Shown: piece by piece, positions 1-5,024 of the stretch
How the letters are laid out: each line of letters opens with the position of its first letter
Numbering within the stretch: position 1 is the first letter of the stretch
Source: SIG710 sp045596925
GTDB lineage: Bacteria > Bacillota > Clostridia > Oscillospirales > CAG-272
Length of the DNA: 5,024 nt
Assembly (NCBI GenBank): GCA_045596925.1
Contig: JAZODH010000015.1
Coordinates: 1-5,024 of the forward strand
Direction: 5' to 3'
The notes under the pieces: model-generated
Databases searched by the model: none
Told to the model about the DNA's origin: nothing
The model's input: only the letters and a program-made list of their open reading frames with translations
Translations under genes and position numbers: made by a program

Positions 1-16
1 GTGGGAGGACGGTGGC

Positions 17-430
17 ATGAAACGACGGAAGCCGATGGCGGTGCTGTTACTGTTTGGGATGGTTCTGTCCTTTGCTTGTTGCGGAGGCTCTGAGACAAAG
101 GAACCGACCTGTGCGGAGCTTATAGCTGTGTATGAGGCGTCAGGTTACACGGTCAGCCACAGCCAGCATCATGATGAGGATTTTCCCTACGAGTGCACCG
201 TCAAGGCGCACAAAGGCGGGGACGACTACATTTATTTTTACTTTTATTGGTCGGAGATCGAGGCGAGAAAGGCCGCCGATGTAGACGAATACAACGTCGC
301 AGAATGGATATTTGCTTTGCCCTTTGGAGAGTACCGTTGGCTACGATCGGGGACTTGTGGCAGGATCGAATACAGCTATTACGATACGGATTTAATAAAG
401 CCCTTTCGGGAGCTTGTAAAAGAAAGATAA
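17..430 (+). CDS. Small predicted lipoprotein of unknown function (137 aa)
   Basis: The protein starts with a basic n-region (MKRRK), a hydrophobic stretch at about residues 7-20 and a cysteine pair C21-C22 followed by GG and a polar segment. This is a lipoprotein-type signal peptide, although the lipobox (LSFA before C21) is imperfect because Phe occupies the -2 position. The mature part is about 115 residues, with further cysteines at C32, C60 and C114, an aromatic strand at 71-78 (YIYFYFYW) and an acidic/aromatic C-terminal half. It would be anchored on the outer face of the membrane. The start is supported by GGGAGG at 3-8, eight bases before the ATG. I know similar short lipoproteins from gut Clostridia but no function. 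The gene converges on the TSUP operon and ends inside their shared terminator. The coding call is firm; the lipoprotein call is likely; the role is unknown. Confidence 0.8.
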   Translation: MKRRKPMAVLLLFGMVLSFACCGGSETKEPTCAELIAVYEASGYTVSHSQHHDEDFPYECTVKAHKGGDDYIYFYFYWSEIEARKAADVDEYNVAEWIFALPFGEYRWLRSGTCGRIEYSYYDTDLIKPFRELVKER

Positions 431-465
431 AACAGACCGCTTTGGCGGTCTGTTTTATCTTTCTT
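420..465. terminator. Bidirectional intrinsic terminator shared by convergent genes
   Basis: A perfect 21-bp inverted repeat (arms 420-440 and 445-465) surrounds a TTTG loop at 441-444. The core is CAGACCGC/GCGGTCTG. A T-rich tract follows on the plus strand, and the A-rich left arm supplies a U-rich tail to the minus-strand transcript. The stop codon of the lipoprotein gene (TAA, 428-430) and of the second TSUP gene (TAA, complement of 455-457) both lie in the stem at mirror-image positions, so the structure ends both transcripts. Confidence 0.92.
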
Positions 466-820
466 CTTCCTTTTTGAAAAGTCCCAAAAGTCCCGAGATC
501 ACAAGCATTCCTCCGAAAATTTTGCGAACGAGATCGGGGTCAAACACATTCAGGAGCAGAGAGCCTACCACCGCGCCGAGCACTCCGAAAAGAGTAAGAC
601 AGAGCAATATGCCCCAGTAAATTTTCTGTCTTTTGACGTGGAAAAGCAGAGCCGCCACTGCCGAAAAAATGAAAAATATCAGATTTGTCCCCTGAGCTGT
701 AACCTGCTCCCACCCCGCCCACACGGTAAGATATATGACAAGCGTCCCGCTGCTGCCGATTCCAAGCCCTTGAAGGACTGCGGCAAGGGTCGCCACGAAA
801 AAATCAAGCCAAAAGTTCAT
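455..820 (-). CDS. TauE/SafE (TSUP) family membrane protein, half-size, second of a pair
   Basis: This 121-residue hydrophobic protein has about four predicted membrane segments (roughly 5-33, 45-61, 67-91 and 97-115) and a charged C-terminus, KKEEER. A glycine-rich first segment (GLGIGSSG, 18-25), the QGTN motif at 43-46 and the GVLGAVVGSLLL...RKIFGGMLVISG block (79-110, given in part) match the repeat unit of TauE/SafE/DUF81 sulfite or organic-anion exporters. Full-length members are about 250 residues with two such repeats, so this is one half. It follows the other half by nine bases, its Shine-Dalgarno overlaps that gene's stop codon, and the two should be co-translated and probably assemble together. 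The substrate cannot be read from sequence. It is a complete ORF with no sign of decay. Confidence 0.85.
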   Translation of the reverse strand: MNFWLDFFVATLAAVLQGLGIGSSGTLVIYLTVWAGWEQVTAQGTNLIFFIFSAVAALLFHVKRQKIYWGILLCLTLFGVLGAVVGSLLLNVFDPDLVRKIFGGMLVISGLLGLFKKEEER

Positions 821-824
821 TTTT

Positions 825-832
825 CTTCCTTA
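825..832 (-). promoter_or_regulatory. Shine-Dalgarno overlapping the upstream stop codon
   Basis: On the minus strand the bases read TAAGGAAG. The TAA is the stop of the first TSUP gene and AGGAAG is the ribosome site of the second, four bases before its ATG at 820. The overlap predicts translational coupling and near-equal synthesis of the two halves. Confidence 0.75.
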
Positions 833-1210
833 CAGTATCATTCGCACGCCCGAAAAGATGACGAGCGCGGCGAATATTTTTTTGAGCCATTTGGTGTTGA
901 TCCTTCCGAGCAGCAAAGCACCGATTACACCTCCGATAACGGCAGGAAGAAGAAAGGGTGAGGCATCGTACAGTTTCAAATTACCCCTCAGGGCGTATAT
1001 GACGGCAGAGACCGTCGTCATTGGCAGCATCGCCGCTACCACGTTTGCAAAAACGTCGCGGGCGGAGGCATCCTGCTCCCTCAGAAGCTTTGCCAGAGCA
1101 TAGGTAACGATTATTCCTCCGCCTGCTCCCAGCAGTCCGTTGGCAAGCCCTGCCGTCACCCCCGAAACTGACAGGAGAAAAAACTCGGGTGAGCGTAGTT
1201 TTATTCTCAT
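830..1210 (-). CDS. TauE/SafE (TSUP) family membrane protein, half-size, first of a pair
   Basis: This 126-residue membrane protein has a short basic N-terminus (MRIKLR) and about four hydrophobic segments (roughly 10-41, 53-74, 86-102 and 109-126). The first carries the family's glycine motif, GLLGAGGG at 25-32. The last block (GGVIGALLLGRI at 93-104, then LKKIFAALVIFSG at 109-121) aligns by eye with the second gene's GVLGAVVGSLLL and RKIFGGMLVISG, showing the internal repeat of the TSUP family. I place the start at the ATG at 1210, which has GGGAGGAA at 1228-1221. A GTG at 1339 would extend the frame by 43 residues but has no hydrophobic or conserved content and would run through the divergent promoters. 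It is the first gene of a leftward operon with the other half. Export of sulfite or a related anion is family knowledge; the actual substrate is unknown. Confidence 0.85.
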   Translation of the reverse strand: MRIKLRSPEFFLLSVSGVTAGLANGLLGAGGGIIVTYALAKLLREQDASARDVFANVVAAMLPMTTVSAVIYALRGNLKLYDASPFLLPAVIGGVIGALLLGRINTKWLKKIFAALVIFSGVRMIL

Positions 1211-1220
1211 TTGTGTTCGC

Positions 1221-1228
1221 TTCCTCCC
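1221..1228 (-). promoter_or_regulatory. Ribosome binding site fixing the first TSUP gene's start
   Basis: The minus strand reads GGGAGGAA here, about 10-12 bases before the ATG at 1210. The spacing is slightly long but the match is strong. It favours this start over the longer GTG-initiated reading from 1339. Confidence 0.7.
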
Positions 1229-1243
1229 ATTTTGAAAAAAGAC

Positions 1244-1272
1244 TTGAAATTTGCGCCTTTTAGTGTTAAAAT
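1244..1272 (+). promoter_or_regulatory. Probable sigma-A promoter of the ftsK-tmk operon
   Basis: TTGAAA (1244-1249) and TAAAAT (1267-1272) are separated by 17 bases, and a TG at 1264-1265 gives an extended -10. Each hexamer is a 5/6 match to consensus. Transcription would begin near 1279, leaving a leader of about 97 bases before the ftsK ATG. An overlapping alternative is TTGCGC (1251-1256), 17 bases, TATAAT (1274-1279). The sequence alone cannot decide between them. Confidence 0.55.
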
Positions 1273-1299
1273 ATATAATGAATATTTCTACGCTGTCGG
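1270..1299 (-). promoter_or_regulatory. Possible divergent promoter of the TSUP operon
   Basis: On the minus strand CCGACA (1299-1294, 4/6 to the -35 consensus) lies 18 bases from TATATT (1275-1270, 5/6 to the -10 consensus). It would start transcription about 50 bases before the TSUP start codon. It overlaps the rightward promoter elements, so the two directions may compete. The match is moderate. Confidence 0.35.
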
Positions 1300-1375
1300 T
1301 ATCGGTGTTATTTTCTGCAATTTGACGCCGTATATTCACGCGACAAAAAATAACTTTCCCGAAAGGAAGTGCACA

Positions 1376-4018
1376 ATGAAGCAGACCTCAAAGAAGAAGC
1401 CGGCCGCAAAAAAGACGGCAGGCAAAAATGCGACTAAAAAGAATACTTCGCCTCAGAGGAAGAAGGAGGAGAAAAAGCCCGATTCCTCTGCGCTTATCCA
1501 TCAGATATTGCCCTACATTTTCGTGCTTTCGGCGGTGTTTATCGCCCTTTGCCTGATACTTGTGAACATAGCGGACAAGCCCGATTCCATGGGCTCGGTG
1601 GGCAAGGTCGTCAACGGATTTTTCTGCGGATTTTTCGGTGGTGGCGCGTTTCTCGTCCCTCTGTTGCTTTTGTACCTTGCTTTTGCATGGCGTAAGAGCA
1701 TTGACAACGAGCAGGTCGGATATAAGATCGCGTTTTCCGTGGTGGCGGTGCTTCTCACCGCTGCGCTTATCCACGTTTGCGCCCTGGAGGAGCACACCTT
1801 TGACCCCAAGATCCTCTGGAATTACGGACTTGCGGGCGGCGGTGTCCTTGGTGGATGGCTGGGTCAGCTGTCCTATCTGGGACTCAACCTGGTAGGCTCG
1901 CTTATCGTCATCCCCGCTCTGCTTTTGGTGACTGTCATGTTCCTTTTCGGCGTCACGCCCGACCATATCGTGCTTTATTTCCGCTACCGCCGCAAGATGC
2001 GCGCGGAGAGGCGGGCGGAGGGCAAGGACCCTGCTTTTGTGAACAAGTCCAAGTATGAGGACGAGGACTTTGCGCCCGTGACGGCTGAGGAGGCCGAGGC
2101 AGGCGTGGCGGAGGCGAAAAAGAGCCGCCGACAGAAGAAATACGACGTTGACATCGACCCCGATCTGGAGACGGGTGCAACAGCTTCCGATCTGGGACTT
2201 GAATATTCCGACGGCACGGCTGAGCGACGTGCCACCGAGCCGGAGGCTCCCGACGTTGTGCCGATCATAGCGGAAGCGCCCTTTGAGGACGGCCCGGTGA
2301 ATGAAGTGACCCCCGAAATGAAGGCGGCGGAGGAGGAGTTCCAGCGGGAGCTGAGCGCGGGTCTTGACGCGCTGTTCGGAAATACCGACGCGCGGGTCGA
2401 GCCTGCGCCCGAACCCGATCCCTTCCCGACGGAAAAGAAACCCGTTCATGCGGAATCGGACGACGTTTTCCTGCGCAGAAGCAAGTCGGACATTTCCGAG
2501 CTTCCCAAAAAGCCCGTCAAGGGCGAGCAGATAAGAGCCGAGATCTATCCTCCCGTGACCCTGCTTGCAGAGGACAAGGGCGGAAAGCAGGAAAATTTCA
2601 CGGCGGAGCTTCGTCAGACCGCGGAAAAGCTCCAGGAGACCCTGCTTTCCTTTAACGTAAAGACCAAGATCGTAGGCTATTCGAGAGGACCTACAGTAAC
2701 AAGATACGAGCTTCAGCCCGAGGTTGGAACGAGAGTACGCTCCATTTCAAATCTTGTGGACGATATTGCCCTTAATCTGGCGGCGTCGGGCGTGCGAATC
2801 GAAGCACCGATCCCCGGAAAGAGTGCCGTTGGTATCGAGGTGCCCAACAGAACTTCAAGCACCGTTTATCTGAGAACTCTGCTTGAGTCCCCAAAGTTCA
2901 AGGAGAGCAAGAGCAACCTCACCGCCTGTCTCGGTGCTGACGTTGCGGGCAATCCCATTATTTTTGACATTGCTAAAATGCCCCACCTGCTTATCGCCGG
3001 TGCCACCGGAATGGGTAAGTCGGTCTGTATTAACAGCATTATTATGAGCTTGCTGTATAAAGCTCTTCCCCGCGATGTGAGACTGCTTCTCATCGACCCC
3101 AAAAAGGTCGAGTTCGGCGTCTACCGCGATATTCCTCACCTTATCGCGCCTATTGTCAGCGACCCCAAGAAGTCCGCGGGCGCGCTGGTTAAGATGGTTG
3201 AGGAGATGGAGCGCCGCTTTGAGCTTATTGAGGAGGTGGGCGTCCGCGACCTCAAGTCCTACAACGAGCTGACCAAGGACGATCCTGACAAGGAATACCT
3301 GCCTCAGATCGTCATCATTATCGACGAGCTTGCGGACCTTATGATGACCACTCCTCAGGACGTGGAAAACTCCATCTGCCGTCTGGCGCAAAAGGCAAGA
3401 GCGGCTGGTATGCACATTATCGTTGGTACTCAGCGTCCGTCGGTCGACGTTATTACTGGTCTTATCAAGGCGAACATTCCTTCAAGAATTGCCTTTACCG
3501 TTGCGTCCCAGGTGGATTCGCGAACCATTATTAATATCGCGGGAGCTGAAAAGCTCATCGGTCGCGGTGATATGCTCTATGCTCCCGTCGGTGCGTCCAA
3601 GCCCATGCGTGTGCAAGGCTCCTTTGTCAGCGACAGCGAGGTCGAGGCGGTCTGCGATTACATCAAGACCAACACCGGCAAGGCAGAGTACGATGACAAC
3701 ATCGTCAACGGCATCGAGGAAGCGGCGGCAAGACTTGACGCGGGCAAAAAGGGTGCGTCCGATACGCCCATGGACGGCGACGATCAGGGCGGTGATCCCA
3801 CGTTGCGCCGTGCCATCGAGCTGGCTGTTGAGAGCGGAAAGATCTCTACCTCTCTCATTCAGCGCCGTATGTCCCTTGGCTACGGCCGTGCCGCGAAGCT
3901 CATCGACCGCATGGAGGAAATGGGAATCGTCAGTCCGCAGGACGGTCAGAAGCCCCGCGAAGTGCTGATCACAAAGCAGCAGTTCATGGAAATGGTCGTA
4001 AACGATACGCTTGCGTAA
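1376..4018 (+). CDS. ftsK: DNA translocase FtsK/SpoIIIE
   Basis: This 880-residue ATP-driven DNA pump moves chromosomal DNA through the closing septum. Order of parts: a Lys-rich tail (1-38); about four membrane helices (44-65, 80-104, 117-136 and 168-192); a charged, Asp/Glu-rich linker (about 196-395); the alpha/beta motor domains with GPTVTRYE (438-445), Walker A GATGMGKS (542-549), Walker B VIIIDE (646-651) and QRPSVDVITGLIKANIPSR (686-704); and a C-terminal winged-helix gamma domain (about 807-870, RRMSLGYGRAAKLIDRMEEM). The gamma domain reads the polar guide sequences on DNA. All motor residues look intact. I chose ATG 1376 because AAGGAAG at 1363-1369 precedes it and the Lys-rich membrane N-terminus begins there; an in-frame TTG at 1211 lacks support. 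Membrane helices distinguish it from soluble SftA; whether it serves division, sporulation or both cannot be told. The tmk-like gene follows after 13 bases, implying one operon. Confidence 0.96.
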   Translation: MKQTSKKKPAAKKTAGKNATKKNTSPQRKKEEKKPDSSALIHQILPYIFVLSAVFIALCLILVNIADKPDSMGSVGKVVNGFFCGFFGGGAFLVPLLLLYLAFAWRKSIDNEQVGYKIAFSVVAVLLTAALIHVCALEEHTFDPKILWNYGLAGGGVLGGWLGQLSYLGLNLVGSLIVIPALLLVTVMFLFGVTPDHIVLYFRYRRKMRAERRAEGKDPAFVNKSKYEDEDFAPVTAEEAEAGVAEAKKSRRQKKYDVDIDPDLETGATASDLGLEYSDGTAERRATEPEAPDVVPIIAEAPFEDGPVNEVTPEMKAAEEEFQRELSAGLDALFGNTDARVEPAPEPDPFPTEKKPVHAESDDVFLRRSKSDISELPKKPVKGEQIRAEIYPPVTLLAEDKGGKQENFTAELRQTAEKLQETLLSFNVKTKIVGYSRGPTVTRYELQPEVGTRVRSISNLVDDIALNLAASGVRIEAPIPGKSAVGIEVPNRTSSTVYLRTLLESPKFKESKSNLTACLGADVAGNPIIFDIAKMPHLLIAGATGMGKSVCINSIIMSLLYKALPRDVRLLLIDPKKVEFGVYRDIPHLIAPIVSDPKKSAGALVKMVEEMERRFELIEEVGVRDLKSYNELTKDDPDKEYLPQIVIIIDELADLMMTTPQDVENSICRLAQKARAAGMHIIVGTQRPSVDVITGLIKANIPSRIAFTVASQVDSRTIINIAGAEKLIGRGDMLYAPVGASKPMRVQGSFVSDSEVEAVCDYIKTNTGKAEYDDNIVNGIEEAAARLDAGKKGASDTPMDGDDQGGDPTLRRAIELAVESGKISTSLIQRRMSLGYGRAAKLIDRMEEMGIVSPQDGQKPREVLITKQQFMEMVVNDTLA

Positions 4019-4031
4019 GATCGGAGTAACT

Positions 4032-4697
4032 ATGGGAAAATTTATTGTAATAGACGGTCTTGACGGCTCGGGCAAGGAGACCCAGGCGAACCTGCTGGCA
4101 AAGCATTTGACGGAGAAGGGTCTGCGTGTAAGAGTGATCTCTTTCCCTATGTACGAGTCGGAAAGCTCCCATCTTGTGAAGATGTACCTGGGCGGCGCGC
4201 TGGGATCGAGACCCGAGGATACCAACGCTTATGCGGCGTCGTCGTTTTACGCGGCGGACAGATACATAAGCTACCGCACCGACTGGAAAAAGGACATAGA
4301 CGACCCCGAAACGGTGGTCATCGCCAACCGATTTACTACGGCAAATGCGGTGCATCAGCTTTCGAAAATGCCACGCGAGAATTGGGATGAGTTTTTGTCC
4401 TGGCTTTGGGATTACGAGTATGAGAAGTTGGGCGTTCCGCGCCCTGATCTGGTGCTCTATCTTGAAATGACCCCCGAGATCTCCATGAAGCTGGTGAACT
4501 CCCGCTCGCAGGAAACGGGTCGCAAGAAGGACATTCACGAGCTTGATCCCCGTCATCTTGAAAACAGCTACGACGCGGCTATGTACTCGTCGGAAAAGCT
4601 GGGCTGGACGAGAGTCCGTTGCTACCGCGACGGTGCGCCCCGACCTATTGAGGAGATCGGTGAGGAGATCCTCTCCGAGGCGGAGAGGATTCTTTAA
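4032..4697 (+). CDS. tmk: Divergent thymidylate kinase (dTMP kinase-like P-loop kinase)
   Basis: This 221-residue P-loop nucleotide kinase is expected to convert dTMP to dTDP with ATP in the cytoplasm. Visible features: IDGLDGSGKETQ (7-18) as P-loop; SFP at 37-39 in the place of the acceptor loop; FYAADRY (72-78), matching the AADR substrate-binding motif of Tmk; ANRF (98-101), where the family usually has DRY or DRF; and a lid-like Arg/Lys-rich stretch RSQETGRKKD (158-167). Two departures are clear: Glu16 directly follows the P-loop lysine where Ser/Thr normally binds magnesium (Thr17 comes next), and Asn99 replaces the usual Asp. The length is normal (200-230) and the frame is intact. The start at ATG 4032 has GGAG at 4023-4026; a TTG at 4011 would overlap ftsK. 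It lies 13 bases after ftsK and shares its terminator. A related deoxynucleotide kinase is the main alternative, so the symbol is provisional. Confidence 0.82.
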   Translation: MGKFIVIDGLDGSGKETQANLLAKHLTEKGLRVRVISFPMYESESSHLVKMYLGGALGSRPEDTNAYAASSFYAADRYISYRTDWKKDIDDPETVVIANRFTTANAVHQLSKMPRENWDEFLSWLWDYEYEKLGVPRPDLVLYLEMTPEISMKLVNSRSQETGRKKDIHELDPRHLENSYDAAMYSSEKLGWTRVRCYRDGAPRPIEEIGEEILSEAERIL

Positions 4698-4729
4698 GGA
4701 GAGGTATGCGGAGTGCTTTTGAAAAAGCC

Positions 4730-4755
4730 CCAGCCCCCTTTGAAAAGGTGGCTGG
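4730..4755. repeat. Imperfect inverted repeat after tmk
   Basis: Arms 4730-4740 (CCAGCCCCCTT) and 4745-4755 (AAGGTGGCTGG) can form an 11-bp stem with one mismatch around a TGAA loop. No T-run follows, so it is not a standard terminator. A related, shorter TTTTGAAAAAGCC motif sits just upstream at 4717-4729. The pattern resembles dispersed intergenic repeats of gut Clostridia, but copy number cannot be tested here. Confidence 0.5.
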
Positions 4756-4774
4756 ACCCACTAAACTAACAAAC

Positions 4775-4804
4775 AAAAACGACGGATAAACACCGTCGTT
4801 TTTT
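4775..4804. terminator. Intrinsic terminator of the ftsK-tmk operon, usable on both strands
   Basis: A perfect 11-bp inverted repeat, AAAAACGACGG (4775-4785) and CCGTCGTTTTT (4793-4803), surrounds a seven-base ATAAACA loop, with a T-run reaching 4804. The A-run on the left arm gives the opposite strand its own U-tail. It therefore ends the rightward operon and could stop any leftward transcript from beyond the window. Confidence 0.92.
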
Positions 4805-4841
4805 GTAATCGTGCGATCACGGCAAACCCCTCTGCTCAGAC

Positions 4842-4870
4842 CCGCAAATCCGGTACTGTCGGATTTGCGG
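4842..4870. repeat. Perfect 11-bp stem-loop
   Basis: CCGCAAATCCG (4842-4852) is the exact reverse complement of CGGATTTGCGG (4860-4870), with a seven-base loop. Further out, AAACCC (4824-4829) can pair with GGGTTT (4873-4878), which would enclose the hairpin in a larger fold. There is no adjacent T-run, so termination is unlikely. It may be part of a structured RNA or an intergenic repeat. Confidence 0.7.
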
Positions 4871-4899
4871 ATGGGTTTCGTTTCCCGCCCGAGCTTTTA

Positions 4900-4950
4900 G
4901 CAAAATGAAATTTCGAGCCTCCGAATGGGGTGAGATAATTTCACTTTTGC
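4900..4950. repeat. Long imperfect stem-loop with a nested hairpin
   Basis: GCAAAATGAAAT (4900-4911) pairs with ATTTCACTTTTGC (4938-4950) over 12 bp with one bulged base at 4944. The 26-base apical region holds a small nested stem, TTCG (4912-4915) with CGAA (4922-4925). It is the second stem-loop in a row after the terminator, which points to a structured element. Confidence 0.55.
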
Positions 4951-5024
4951 GTGTTGCGAGGGCGAAAGCCTTTCTTCTTTTTTCTCTTTCCGTCTGGTTT
5001 CTCTTGTTTCTTCTTTTGCGAAAG

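Larger units (their letters stand above)
4805..5024. other. Non-coding-looking intergenic stretch with stem-loops and a pyrimidine-rich tract
   Basis: No start-codon ORF with a convincing ribosome site is present on either strand. The stretch holds two hairpins (4842-4870 and 4900-4950) and then a strongly pyrimidine-rich plus strand from 4969 to about 5017. The motif GCGAAAG occurs at 4962-4968 and again at 5018-5024, bracketing that tract. On the minus strand a frame from 5023 to a TGA at 4817-4819 is open for 68 codons without an ATG. It could be the tail of a gene beyond the edge, but its Lys/Arg/Glu-rich start simply reflects the purine run. Confidence 0.5.

Noticed and set aside
638..961. 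Plus-strand open frame across the two TSUP genes
   Set aside because: It is antisense to two genes with recognisable TSUP motifs and ribosome sites; its product is basic with no membrane or domain signature.
1211..1375. TTG-initiated 55-residue extension of FtsK
   Set aside because: It would run through the promoter hexamers, has no ribosome site, and the Lys-rich tail and membrane helices typical of the family begin at the ATG at 1376.
1388..2449. 353-codon minus-strand open frame opposite the 5' half of ftsK
   Set aside because: It lies wholly antisense to a gene with clear FtsK domains. Its translation is Arg/His/Leu-rich and low in family-like motifs, as expected from the complement of a codon-biased gene.
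4113..4120. GAGAAGGG, identical to the octamer reported as a SpoIIIE polarity sequence in Bacillus subtilis
   Set aside because: It is a single occurrence inside the tmk-like gene, encoding the ordinary residues Glu-Lys-Gly. One copy in 5 kb carries no evidence of orientation bias, which needs a whole replichore to test.
3984..4556. Minus-strand open frame opposite the kinase gene
   Set aside because: It is antisense to a gene with clear P-loop and AADR motifs and crosses the ftsK-tmk junction; it has no domain signature.
1..5024. Mobile element, CRISPR array, tRNA, rRNA or defence system
   Set aside because: No transposase or integrase motifs, no spaced direct-repeat array, and no tRNA cloverleaf or rRNA segment were seen on either strand.

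Overview
The window reads as an ordinary housekeeping stretch of a low-to-moderate GC Gram-positive chromosome, most likely an anaerobic gut-type Clostridia (Oscillospiraceae/Ruminococcaceae-like). The reasons are strong GGAGG-type Shine-Dalgarno sites, a short secreted lipoprotein of a type I associate with that group, a SpoIIIE-type FtsK with an N-terminal membrane domain, and compact U-tailed hairpin terminators. The taxonomic call is inference from style; no marker gene is present.

Layout, left to right. (1) A plus-strand gene at 17-430 encodes a small predicted lipoprotein of unknown function. (2) It converges on a minus-strand two-gene operon, 1210-830 then 820-455. Each gene encodes a half-size TauE/SafE (TSUP) membrane protein. 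The two halves together equal one usual full-length transporter and are translationally coupled. The lipoprotein gene and the TSUP operon share one bidirectional terminator, a 21-bp perfect stem that contains both stop codons. (3) Positions 1211-1375 form a divergent promoter region serving the TSUP operon leftward and the next operon rightward. (4) The rightward operon is ftsK/spoIIIE (1376-4018) followed after 13 bases by a divergent thymidylate-kinase-like gene (4032-4697). It ends at a clear terminator at 4775-4804. (5) Positions 4698-5024 hold no convincing gene. They contain several stem-loops and a purine/pyrimidine-skewed tract, and look like structured intergenic or dispersed-repeat DNA.

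Functionally, the ftsK-tmk pair joins chromosome segregation to dTTP supply, both tied to DNA replication and division. The TSUP pair probably forms a heteromeric anion (sulfur or organic acid) transporter. I see no mobile element, CRISPR array, tRNA, rRNA, defence system or obviously novel gene system. The most unusual points are the stop-codon-containing symmetric terminator, the split transporter, the non-canonical P-loop and DRY-equivalent motif of the kinase, and the structured 3' intergenic region.
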